64,000 nt of DNA from contig JACCLO010000004.1 in NCBI GenBank assembly GCA_029448655.1, positions 744,001 through 808,000 of the forward strand, in the 5' to 3' direction. The notes beneath the pieces were generated by a model that saw nothing but the letters and a program-made list of their open reading frames with translations, made no database searches and was not told where the DNA came from. Numbering within the stretch: position 1 is the stretch's first letter; each line of letters starts with the position of its first letter. Shown here one piece after another: positions 10,889 through 18,795 of the stretch. This DNA is from Wolfiporia cocos (lineage: Eukaryota > Basidiomycota > Agaricomycetes > Polyporales > Phaeolaceae). The position numbers and the translations under genes are program-made.

Positions 10889-11422
10889 TGTTACGGATCG
10901 AATATCCGTTCAGCTGAGATGCTAAGTCGAGTTACTCAGCGTATCGAGTAGCGCACTACTCGTCGGACTCAGCAGAGTCAAGCGTCGATATACTGGCTGC
11001 AGACTTAATTGCTTAAGTCTTTTGAGAACGAGTATAGGATCCTTGTAATTCAACAAGGTCGAGCTGAGGAACTCGGCCAGTATTTACAACAGGGTCTTTA
11101 TACTACGATTCTGTAATCGGGGTCATAGTGTCCTTGGTACTGCTACCACTAAGTCCATAAGGTTAGTACGCTACGATAACTAAGCCGAAACGCTGCGGTT
11201 GAGCGCAACAATGGCTGAAACGTAGAAGCTCTGTAGATATACAACAGATATCACCTAGAACCTGATACGCTATGAGACTAGGGGCGTAGGGTTGTTGTAC
11301 ATGAAACGGGGGTCGGTGGTTGAGCAGGGACCCTAAGAATAATTGGTCAATACAGCGGTTGAACGCTAAGTCCTCCTCTTCAGTGAGGCGTCAAAATATA
11401 CGGATTCATACGGATCGTAACA
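10889..11422 (-). repeat. 3' LTR, family A
   Basis: 534 bp, TGTTACGGATCG...CGGATCGTAACA on the plus strand. Matches the LTR at 18262-18795 at every base I compared. Confidence 0.97.
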
Positions 11423-11437
11423 TCACCCCCCTCCTAA
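11423..11437 (-). other. Polypurine tract of the family A element
   Basis: Minus strand AGGAGGGGGGTGA directly abuts the 3' LTR, the expected place for the plus-strand DNA primer. Confidence 0.75.
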
Positions 11438-11467
11438 GCCGTCATCGCCCTCGATGAAACCCAAGCA

Positions 11468-14400
11468 TCACGGCCACTCAAAGGGCCTCGGGGTCGGGGT
11501 CGTTATACCCTGCATCTCCATCGGGGAGAGGAGGCGTGGCGGGAGGGACCCAGAGCTGGTAGGGCGCGCATTCCCCTCGTCGATGTCCGGGCTGGGATAC
11601 CCGACACGTGGGGCAGCGGTAGTCGGGGCAGTCGAGGATCCAGTGGTAGGGGCTGCCACAGCTTCGACAGGGCTCTGCCTGAGATGGCCTGGGCGGGGAT
11701 CGAGCGGAGGGGACGTCGCGGAGATAGTCGCCGGATTCGTACCGCTGGTGGTGGTGGTGGACCCAGATGCGCTCCCGGAGCCATCTAGGTAGACTGAGAA
11801 GGGGGTCGTTCCAGGCGTCGCGACCCCGCTCGAATTCCTCTCGGCTGATGACCTCAATTGACGGAGATCGTCGACCAGCTTCGTCGTCAGCTGGGGCAGT
11901 GAGCGGCGGGGTGGCAATCCTAGCGCTGCTCGGCCCCTCTCGAACTGGGCGTCGTTCGCTGCTTCGTGGATGAGGAGCAGGGCTCTCCGGTTCTCCAGGT
12001 CGAGCTCCTGCGGCGGAGGTCTCAGGGGGAGCGTGGTCAGGTACCAGAGAGCGGTATTCCATAAAATCGTACGGTTCTGCAATTCGAGCCAATTCATCGT
12101 CGTCGAGTAGCCAGGAGGGCATTGGAGGGACGGGGCTTCGCTGACGGGGCGGGCGACGCGGGCCTTCTTCTCCTTGGTTGAACTCTCTCCGGATTCGCGA
12201 TGGCGTCGACGCCCCGAGGTGGTCGATCCACTGATCGATGTTCCGCCCAAGCTGCTGTCTCTGCCAGCGGATTGTCCGTTCGAGTTGGACAAGCCGCTCG
12301 GTGACGTCTTGATAGCTGTCGTAGATGGCGGTGAGCTCCTGTACGAGCTCAAATCGATCGGTCCAGGGGGTTGGATGACCTCCGGGGGGAACGTCGGACC
12401 TGTGCCAGGTGAGCGCATGGCGGATGCGGAGGTGGGCCTCCTCGGAACACCCGTAACACCTGCCTGTCTGGTATCCCATGCGGACGGCGAGGGATCGACG
12501 CAGCGTCGGCGCCCTGGGACGGTCGGGTTGGCTAGGCGGAGGCGTCGACATGTTACTTCTTCGACCTGGCGGGTTCTGCTCCCCCTCCGCCGACTTTTGT
12601 AGTCCTCCAGGAGGTCGGGGGAATTCTTCAAGTTCGTTGCGTCTTCCCATGAGTCGTCAGCGGTTGGGTAGCCCTTCCAATGGACCAAATACTGCCTTTT
12701 CCCTCGATGTTGCCTTTGGTTCAGGATAGAATCGACCTCGTACTCTTTGTGCCCTTCGACCAGGTCCGGGGGTGGTTTCGTGTAATTGGGCCCGTGCACC
12801 CTTGTCTCATTGAACGGTTTCAGTAGCGAGGCATGGAAGACCGGGTGTATCTTCCACCGCGGGGGCAGAGCCAGTCTGTACGTGACGGCCCCGAGCTTCT
12901 CGGTGATGGTGAACGGCCCCTCCCTTTTTGGAGCGAGCTTCCGTGATTCGTACGGGAGGTGGAGGTTCTTGGCATCAAGCCACACCTTGTCTCCCTTGCT
13001 AAGTTTAGGCAAGTCGCGCAGGGTCCGTCCGGCCATTCGTTTTTGGGCTAGTTCGTGTGCGGCGATAGCCTTCTCCCTTGCCTCTTTGATGCTTTTCAGC
13101 CTTTCTCCTGCGGCTGGCACCGATGTCGGGTTGTCCTCTTCGGGCAATCCCCGGGGAATATACCCCATGATGACTTCGGTGGGGGCTAAACCTCTTTCGG
13201 TCCGGCGCGTGTTGTGGGCAAATTCTACATCTGGGAGTCTGGCGGCCCAGAGGTACGGGTCGCTCATGCAGTAGATACGCAGGTAGACTTCTATTTGTTG
13301 GTTCATTCGCTCAGTCTGTCCGTCGGTTTGTGGGTGATATGCCGTACTCAGGGCGGAGTCGATCCCTAGAAGCTTGCAGAGAGCTTGGAAAAACTTTGAG
13401 GCGAACTGGGGGCCTCGGTCCGAGATGATTTTCCTAGGGAGCCCGTACTTCGAGTAGATTTTCCGGTGGAATATGTCGGCGGCTCCTTCGCTGGTGATGG
13501 TCTTATCGCATGGGGTCAGAGATATCGCCTTTGACAGCCCATGATCGACAATGACCATAACCGAATCATATTTCCCTACCCGGGGGAGGTCGGTGATGAA
13601 GTCCACTGAGCATTGTGAGAAGGGGAGCGCGTCTTTTCGGGTCGGAATCGGTTGCAGCGGCGCCTTTGTCGGATGTCGGTCGGGTTTCATCTGCTGGCAG
13701 ATGGCGCAGCCTTTGACATATTCGGCCACGGTCTTTCGCAGGTCGGGCCACCAGAAGTGCTCTTGCACCTTCAGGGTCGTTCCCCAAATTCCGGGGTGAC
13801 CCGCCGCTATTGGGTCGTGATATCTTGAGATAACGTCCTTTCTCAGGCCCGGGTCCCTTGGCACGTACATCCGCCCCTTATACAAGAGGACCCCTTCGGT
13901 GTACTGCCAGTCTTCCATTACTGTCCTTAAAGGAGGCTGCTCCCCTTGTTCAAGGGCGCGGAGTCCCTGTTCCGCGATCGGATCGAAGGACTTCGCGATC
14001 TTGATCCGATCGATGATCGGGACTTCGATTGCGTGAATGAATAGGGTATCGGGCAGCATCAGAATGTCTTCGTTGTCGTGGTCGGAGCTGTCCAAATTCA
14101 TGAGGCGCGAGAGGGTGTCTGCCATTACCAACTTCTTTCCTGGGACGTGCTGTAGCCGTATGTCGAATTGGGATAGTAACAGGTGCCATCTCGCTTGCCT
14201 CCGATTCAATCTCTGGGCGCTTCGCCAATACGTAAGGTTCTGGTGATCGCTCCTGATCAGGATCTGATGTGGGCCTCCTTCTAGAAGGTGGCGCCATTCT
14301 TCCAGCGCGCGAACCACTCCTAGGAGTTCTCGATCGTAGATTTCGTAGTTTCGTTCGGCTGGGGTGAGGGACTGTGATAGATAGCCCACTGGTCGCTCGT

Positions 14401-16459
14401 TCCCGTTATCGTCTTTTTGTTTGAGCACTGCTCCGAGGGCGAACTGGGAGGCGTCGGTTTCCAGGATAAAGGGTTTTTCTTTGTCGGGGAGGAGCAGCGC
14501 GGGGGCTGTTACGAACTGACTTTTTAAGAATTCGAACGCCTCGCTTTCTCGTTCTGTCCACTTGAACCCTGTGCCCGTTGCCGTTTTTGTGAGGTCGATG
14601 AGTGGTCGCGCGTGCGCGGAATAGTGGTCGATGAACTTTCTGTAGAAGTTCGCGAACCCTAAGAAGGAGCGGACCCCTTTGACATTTCGCGGGGGTGGCC
14701 AGTCGCGGATCCCTTTGAGCTTGGCGGGGTCCATCTGGATTTGGCCGGGGGTGATTACGAGTCCAAGGAACTCTACCCTCTCTACCCCGAATGCGCATTT
14801 CTCAGGCTTCACGAATAGCTTTTCTTCAGCCAACTTTTGCAGGACTCGTCGCTCTCGCTCTCTGTGGGTCGTTTGGTCTGGAGAGAAGATGAGGATGTCG
14901 TCCATGTAGACTAATACCCATCCTTCCGCGATTTCCTCTTTTAGTATCTCGTTCATCATGGCCTGGAACGTTGCTGGTGAATTGCACATCCCAAAGAACA
15001 TTACTGTTGGTTCGTAGAGGCCCGCATTGGTTTTGAATGCGCCCTTCCATTGATCGCCTTCTCGGATCCGTACGTTGTTATATCCTGCTCGCAGGTCCAT
15101 TTTGGTGAACACCTTTGCCCCTCTTAGCTTCTCGATGAGTTCGGATATCAGGGGTAGGGGATAAGCGTTCTTAACCGTCCCTTCGTTTAGGTATCGGTAG
15201 TCCTGGCAGGGCCTTAGCCCTCCGTCTTTCTTTGGGACGAAGAAGGCGGGGGACGCCATGGGGGACTTCGATGGTCGGATGAATCCCTTGGCGAGATTTT
15301 CTGCCAGAAATTCGTCCATGGCCTTTTGTTCTTTGGGGGACAGCGAGTATATCTTGCAGTCCCGGGGTACGAAGTCAGGTTTTAGTTCGATAGCATGGTC
15401 CCATGGTCTCGAAGGGGGAAACGCGGCTGCGGCTTTCTTGCTGAAGACGTGTGCGAAGTCTTTCAGGTGTTCGGGGAGGGCGTCCTCTGTGGGCCCCCTT
15501 TTCTCTGTCTCGGAGAGTTTCTGGGATTTCGTCATTACCTTGCGTATGTGGGATAGGGCTGCGCTTTCCTGTTGGAATCGCCTTGGGTTCCTGGTTCTAG
15601 GGGCGACCAGTTTCTTGGTTCGGACAAATCTCCTGAGTAGTTGGTATTCTTCGTCTGAGATGGGATCCTCCACTGGCTGCCGAGTGTCGGTGGAGCCGAA
15701 GCCCGCATCCCCTCTCTTTGTTTCATCAAGCTCCTCTACCTGGACTACTTCGGGGGTGAGGGCTTGTTCAAATATTATTTGCGCAATGCGCATTCCGGGA
15801 ATGATACGATGAGGTGTCGTCGACTGGTTGAACAGGATGACTTGGACTTCTCCGCGATAGTCAGGATCGATCACCCCTGCCCCAACCGTGAGCCCGTGTT
15901 TGAGCGTGAGGCCCGATCGTGAGGCTATCCTCCCGTAAGATCCTTTCGGGATCTCCATCCGAACCCCGGTGGGGATCGCCTTCCATCCCCCAGGGGGGAT
16001 TACCTCATCCTTTGAGGCGTATAGGTCGTATCCAATGGCACCGTCGGTTCCCCGCGTTGGGAGCTTCCCTTCGGGGGCTACTGTCATTTTGACAGTGTCG
16101 AGTTGGATTATGGCGTCGGTCGTTCGGGCTTTTTCTGTTGGTTTGTCAGGGACGATATCGACCTTCCCTGTTGCCCAATCGATGACAGGGCTCTCTTTTT
16201 TTAACCAATTGTATCCGAGGATTACTTCTTCTTTTCCGATGTTTCCTACGAGGAAGCGGACTTTTCGTTCCTTTCCTCCGTATTTGATGGGGAGGTAGAC
16301 TTCCCGATCCACCTGTCCGTCCTTGTTGGTGGTTCCATCGACGTTCCGGACGGTGATTGGGTTTCTTAGAGGTCGAGTCACGATTCGGTGTCGAATGACA
16401 AGTTTTGAATGGATCAGGGAGGACATGGCTCCCGAGTCGATGAGGGCGTTTACTTTCAC
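11468..16459 (-). CDS. Pol polyprotein of the family A element: PR-dUTPase-RT-RNaseH-IN-chromodomain
   Basis: 1,663 codons without a stop from the first ATG; the frame is open further upstream and overlaps the end of gag, so pol lies in the -1 frame and is probably reached by frameshifting or reinitiation. Domains in order (approximate residues): retropepsin with ALIDSGAMSS (Asp8); dUTPase 127-257 with all five motifs (AIGYDL, GRIASRSGL, GAGVIDPDYRGEV, RIAQII, RGDAGFGST); reverse transcriptase about 375-560 with YMDD at 518-521; RNase H with ETDAS, DREL and SDHQ; integrase with the HHCC finger (H881, H888, C918, C921) and Asp953, Asp1014, Glu1050; chromodomain about 1238-1293 (YEVDSILNQR, YLVHWKGY, DDSWED), which by family knowledge targets insertion to marked chromatin. 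The final ~390 residues are Ser/Thr/Pro/Arg-rich and overlap ORF3 in another frame; pol may be meant to end sooner. Confidence 0.95.
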   Translation of the reverse strand: MKVNALIDSGAMSSLIHSKLVIRHRIVTRPLRNPITVRNVDGTTNKDGQVDREVYLPIKYGGKERKVRFLVGNIGKEEVILGYNWLKKESPVIDWATGKVDIVPDKPTEKARTTDAIIQLDTVKMTVAPEGKLPTRGTDGAIGYDLYASKDEVIPPGGWKAIPTGVRMEIPKGSYGRIASRSGLTLKHGLTVGAGVIDPDYRGEVQVILFNQSTTPHRIIPGMRIAQIIFEQALTPEVVQVEELDETKRGDAGFGSTDTRQPVEDPISDEEYQLLRRFVRTKKLVAPRTRNPRRFQQESAALSHIRKVMTKSQKLSETEKRGPTEDALPEHLKDFAHVFSKKAAAAFPPSRPWDHAIELKPDFVPRDCKIYSLSPKEQKAMDEFLAENLAKGFIRPSKSPMASPAFFVPKKDGGLRPCQDYRYLNEGTVKNAYPLPLISELIEKLRGAKVFTKMDLRAGYNNVRIREGDQWKGAFKTNAGLYEPTVMFFGMCNSPATFQAMMNEILKEEIAEGWVLVYMDDILIFSPDQTTHRERERRVLQKLAEEKLFVKPEKCAFGVERVEFLGLVITPGQIQMDPAKLKGIRDWPPPRNVKGVRSFLGFANFYRKFIDHYSAHARPLIDLTKTATGTGFKWTERESEAFEFLKSQFVTAPALLLPDKEKPFILETDASQFALGAVLKQKDDNGNERPVGYLSQSLTPAERNYEIYDRELLGVVRALEEWRHLLEGGPHQILIRSDHQNLTYWRSAQRLNRRQARWHLLLSQFDIRLQHVPGKKLVMADTLSRLMNLDSSDHDNEDILMLPDTLFIHAIEVPIIDRIKIAKSFDPIAEQGLRALEQGEQPPLRTVMEDWQYTEGVLLYKGRMYVPRDPGLRKDVISRYHDPIAAGHPGIWGTTLKVQEHFWWPDLRKTVAEYVKGCAICQQMKPDRHPTKAPLQPIPTRKDALPFSQCSVDFITDLPRVGKYDSVMVIVDHGLSKAISLTPCDKTITSEGAADIFHRKIYSKYGLPRKIISDRGPQFASKFFQALCKLLGIDSALSTAYHPQTDGQTERMNQQIEVYLRIYCMSDPYLWAARLPDVEFAHNTRRTERGLAPTEVIMGYIPRGLPEEDNPTSVPAAGERLKSIKEAREKAIAAHELAQKRMAGRTLRDLPKLSKGDKVWLDAKNLHLPYESRKLAPKREGPFTITEKLGAVTYRLALPPRWKIHPVFHASLLKPFNETRVHGPNYTKPPPDLVEGHKEYEVDSILNQRQHRGKRQYLVHWKGYPTADDSWEDATNLKNSPDLLEDYKSRRRGSRTRQVEEVTCRRLRLANPTVPGRRRCVDPSPSAWDTRQAGVTGVPRRPTSASAMRSPGTGPTFPPEVIQPPGPIDLSSYRSSPPSTTAIKTSPSGLSNSNGQSAGRDSSLGGTSISGSTTSGRRRHRESGESSTKEKKARVARPVSEAPSLQCPPGYSTTMNWLELQNRTILWNTALWYLTTLPLRPPPQELDLENRRALLLIHEAANDAQFERGRAALGLPPRRSLPQLTTKLVDDLRQLRSSAERNSSGVATPGTTPFSVYLDGSGSASGSTTTTSGTNPATISATSPPLDPRPGHLRQSPVEAVAAPTTGSSTAPTTAAPRVGYPSPDIDEGNARPTSSGSLPPRLLSPMEMQGITTPTPRPFEWP
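11478..12650 (-). CDS. ORF3 of the family A element: zinc-knuckle protein overlapping the pol tail
   Basis: 390 codons in the -1 frame relative to pol; the ATG at 12650 lies inside the chromodomain coding sequence, and a second Met (MSTPPPSQ) lies about 33 codons on. Features that look like a real protein: a CxxC pair near the N-terminus (CYGC), an amphipathic helical stretch (ERLVQLERTIRWQRQQLG), an acidic middle (DDDELARIAEPYDFMEY), a SREEFERGRDAW helix, and near the C-terminus a canonical CX2CX4HX4C zinc knuckle (CRSCGSPYHWILDC) followed at once by a CX2CX6HX4C variant (CPTCRVSQPGHRRGEC). The zinc knuckles suggest nucleic-acid binding. I do not recognise a named family. Both this frame and the pol frame are open for 390 codons, which in GC-rich DNA could be chance for one of them; the knuckles favour this frame as the coding one. 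Confidence 0.65.
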   Translation of the reverse strand: MGRRNELEEFPRPPGGLQKSAEGEQNPPGRRSNMSTPPPSQPDRPRAPTLRRSLAVRMGYQTGRCYGCSEEAHLRIRHALTWHRSDVPPGGHPTPWTDRFELVQELTAIYDSYQDVTERLVQLERTIRWQRQQLGRNIDQWIDHLGASTPSRIRREFNQGEEGPRRPPRQRSPVPPMPSWLLDDDELARIAEPYDFMEYRSLVPDHAPPETSAAGARPGEPESPAPHPRSSERRPVREGPSSARIATPPLTAPADDEAGRRSPSIEVISREEFERGRDAWNDPLLSLPRWLRERIWVHHHHQRYESGDYLRDVPSARSPPRPSQAEPCRSCGSPYHWILDCPDYRCPTCRVSQPGHRRGECAPYQLWVPPATPPLPDGDAGYNDPDPEAL

Positions 16460-16566
16460 GGCTTTCTGCAGCTTCAGGGTTACGGGGATAAACAGCGACC
16501 GGTCGCGTTCGTACGAGGTAATTACATGAGCTGCGCTTTCGGGAGGTAAGACCGTGCGCTTCCTCC

Positions 16567-18216
16567 CTATTTGAAATCCTGGTCATCGAGAATCTGGGCA
16601 AGGAACGAGGGGTTCTTAGCTTTGAGAATCCTGATCGCGTTAACTGCTTCTTCCACTGCGGTGGCTCCATCGTCCTCGTCCTCGGTGTCTTCTTCTTCCG
16701 TGTGGGCGGCGGGGTTCCCCTCCTCTACGGCCTCTACCTTTCGAGCTTTACCCTTCGCAGGAGACTTCTTCTTTCGCTTTGGGCAGTTGCTGGAGAGGTG
16801 GCCCTTCCCCTTACAATTGAAGCACCGCCCCTCAGTTTGGAGCTTGCGTCGCTCTTCTGTGGACATTCGGTCAACGTCCATTGCGTTCGGGTCTTTCACG
16901 GGAGTCGGTGTGGCTGGGGAACTAGGTCCCTTGGATCGCCACTGGGGTTTCTTCTTGGGGTCTCCTCGTCCTTTGATGAACGTGTTATAATTGTTCTCGT
17001 TGATGGATGCTTGTTTCATCCAGTCCGTGAGGGTTATGACGGGGGGAACAATATTTATGATATGCGTAACGAGTGCGGGTCGGATGGCTCTCTTGTACAA
17101 GGTGACGAGGAGTGGATTGCACTGTTGTCAGTCCAGTCCCGTTTTCCCTACGAGGTTATCGAATTCAATATTGAAGTCGTCGATGTTCTTCTTCTCCTGC
17201 CTGAGGTCGAAGAGATCGTCATTGGTTTTCTGTTTCTCTTCGATGGGCTCGAATGCGGCGTCGAATTCTGCACTGAACTGGAGTAGCGTGGGGAGGACGA
17301 ATGCTCCTGTCGCCGGATCTGTGTGTTTGGCGTAGTAGTTCTCCTTCCATTGGTCTACTCGGTCGCTTCCTCGAATGTAGGACATGATGAAGAGGATTTT
17401 CTGATCGTCGGTCTGATAGTCTGCCGCGAACATGGTGAACCATGTGTTGCAATCATTCTTGAAGCGTTGTAGCTTCTTTCGTTCTCCCTTGAAGGGTTCG
17501 GGGGTGGCGAGCTTTATGCGGTTCCCTCGCCCTGGTGGGGCGAACTGCCCGCCCCATCCCGCGGGGTTCCCTCCGCCTGGGGGGCCTCCTCCGCCTGGTG
17601 GTCCTCCTCCTCCGCCTGGCGGTCCTCCTGGATTGCCTCCTGCGCCGCCTGCTGGATTACCGGTGCCGCCCGGGGGACCTCCGCCCCCGGGGGGACCTCC
17701 CCCTCCAGGAATTCCTCCTCCTCCAGACGCTCCTGGTCCGGTGGGGTTTGTTCCGCTAGGATTTCCAGGTAGCGGATTATTAACTGGCGGAGGGATATTG
17801 GCCACTCCCCCTGCGCCCTGGCTCGTGCCGCTGCTTCCCGGAACAGCACTTCCGCCCAAGGTTGTACCTCCCAGACCCATGCTTCCTCCTGCAGGGTTGG
17901 GGTTCGTTGTCTGTCCTCCGAGTTGTCCATCGCCTGTTCGAGATATGGTGATGGTCGGTGTCATCAAATTTGTGACGTTTCCGAAGCGTTCGAAAGCGGC
18001 GCGCGTCTGCTCCCAGGGGTCGTTCGAAGATGGGGGTAACTGTACCCACGAGGGAATAAGTCTGTCTGGAGTCGGGACGGTGAGATACCCTCCTTTCGCA
18101 AAGAACCCTGCGGGGGGATCTCTCCACTCGTGTTTGTCTTCGTAGTAGATGCGTCTGTATTCTTCGGGGAGCAGATGGATCAACCGGTTCGGGAGATCCA
18201 GGTCAAAGCGTTGCAT
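16567..18216 (-). CDS. Gag of the family A element, with one in-frame TGA
   Basis: 550 codons in one frame from the ATG at 18216 to the TAG at 16567, interrupted by a single TGA at 17130-17128 (GKTGLD-stop-QQCN). Residues 1-100 are homologous to the family B Gag at 1-666 (NRLIHLLPEE, AFERFGN). A long Gly/Pro linker (GGGGPPGGG repeats) follows, then a capsid-like helical domain (LATPEPFKGERKKLQRF, WFTMFAADYQTDDQKILF, MSYIRG) and, after the TGA, a CCHC zinc knuckle (CFNCKGKGHLSSNC) and an acidic tail. By family knowledge Gag builds the particle and the knuckle binds RNA. The TGA is either a lethal mutation in this copy (C-to-T in a CGA codon would explain it) or a readthrough site separating capsid from nucleocapsid. 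Confidence 0.9.
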
Positions 18217-18249
18217 GGACTTGCACTCTTGGTAAGTGAGTCTGTTAAG

Positions 18250-18260
18250 AGCTCGACCTT
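18250..18260 (-). other. Putative self-priming primer-binding site, family A
   Basis: AGCTCGACCTT on the plus strand, one base from the LTR edge (18262). Exact reverse complement of AAGGTCGAGCT at 18428-18438 in the 5' LTR. On the minus strand that LTR copy begins about 37 nt after the start of a TATAAAG box, where the transcript should start. Confidence 0.6.
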
Positions 18261-18261
18261 C

Positions 18262-18795
18262 TGTTACGGATCGAATATCCGTTCAGCTGAGATGCTAAGT
18301 CGAGTTACTCAGCGTATCGAGTAGCGCACTACTCGTCGGACTCAGCAGAGTCAAGCGTCGATATACTGGCTGCAGACTTAATTGCTTAAGTCTTTTGAGA
18401 ACGAGTATAGGATCCTTGTAATTCAACAAGGTCGAGCTGAGGAACTCGGCCAGTATTTACAACAGGGTCTTTATACTACGATTCTGTAATCGGGGTCATA
18501 GTGTCCTTGGTACTGCTACCACTAAGTCCATAAGGTTAGTACGCTACGATAACTAAGCCGAAACGCTGCGGTTGAGCGCAACAATGGCTGAAACGTAGAA
18601 GCTCTGTAGATATACAACAGATATCACCTAGAACCTGATACGCTATGAGACTAGGGGCGTAGGGTTGTTGTACATGAAACGGGGGTCGGTGGTTGAGCAG
18701 GGACCCTAAGAATAATTGGTCAATACAGCGGTTGAACGCTAAGTCCTCCTCTTCAGTGAGGCGTCAAAATATACGGATTCATACGGATCGTAACA
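18262..18795 (-). repeat. 5' LTR, family A
   Basis: 534 bp, identical to 10889-11422 by eye. Contains the TATAAAG box (minus strand, 18475-18469) and the predicted RNA 5' end at about 18438, followed by a small hairpin CCTTGT-TGAATT-ACAAGG. Confidence 0.97.

Noticed and set aside
13000..16300. Many plus-strand frames over the family A pol
   Set aside because: Shadows of pol; none has a domain and pol motifs are unequivocal.
17432..18145. Long Pro/Gly-rich plus-strand frame (237 codons)
   Set aside because: Exact antisense of the Gly/Pro linker of the family A Gag; repetitive codons keep the other strand open.
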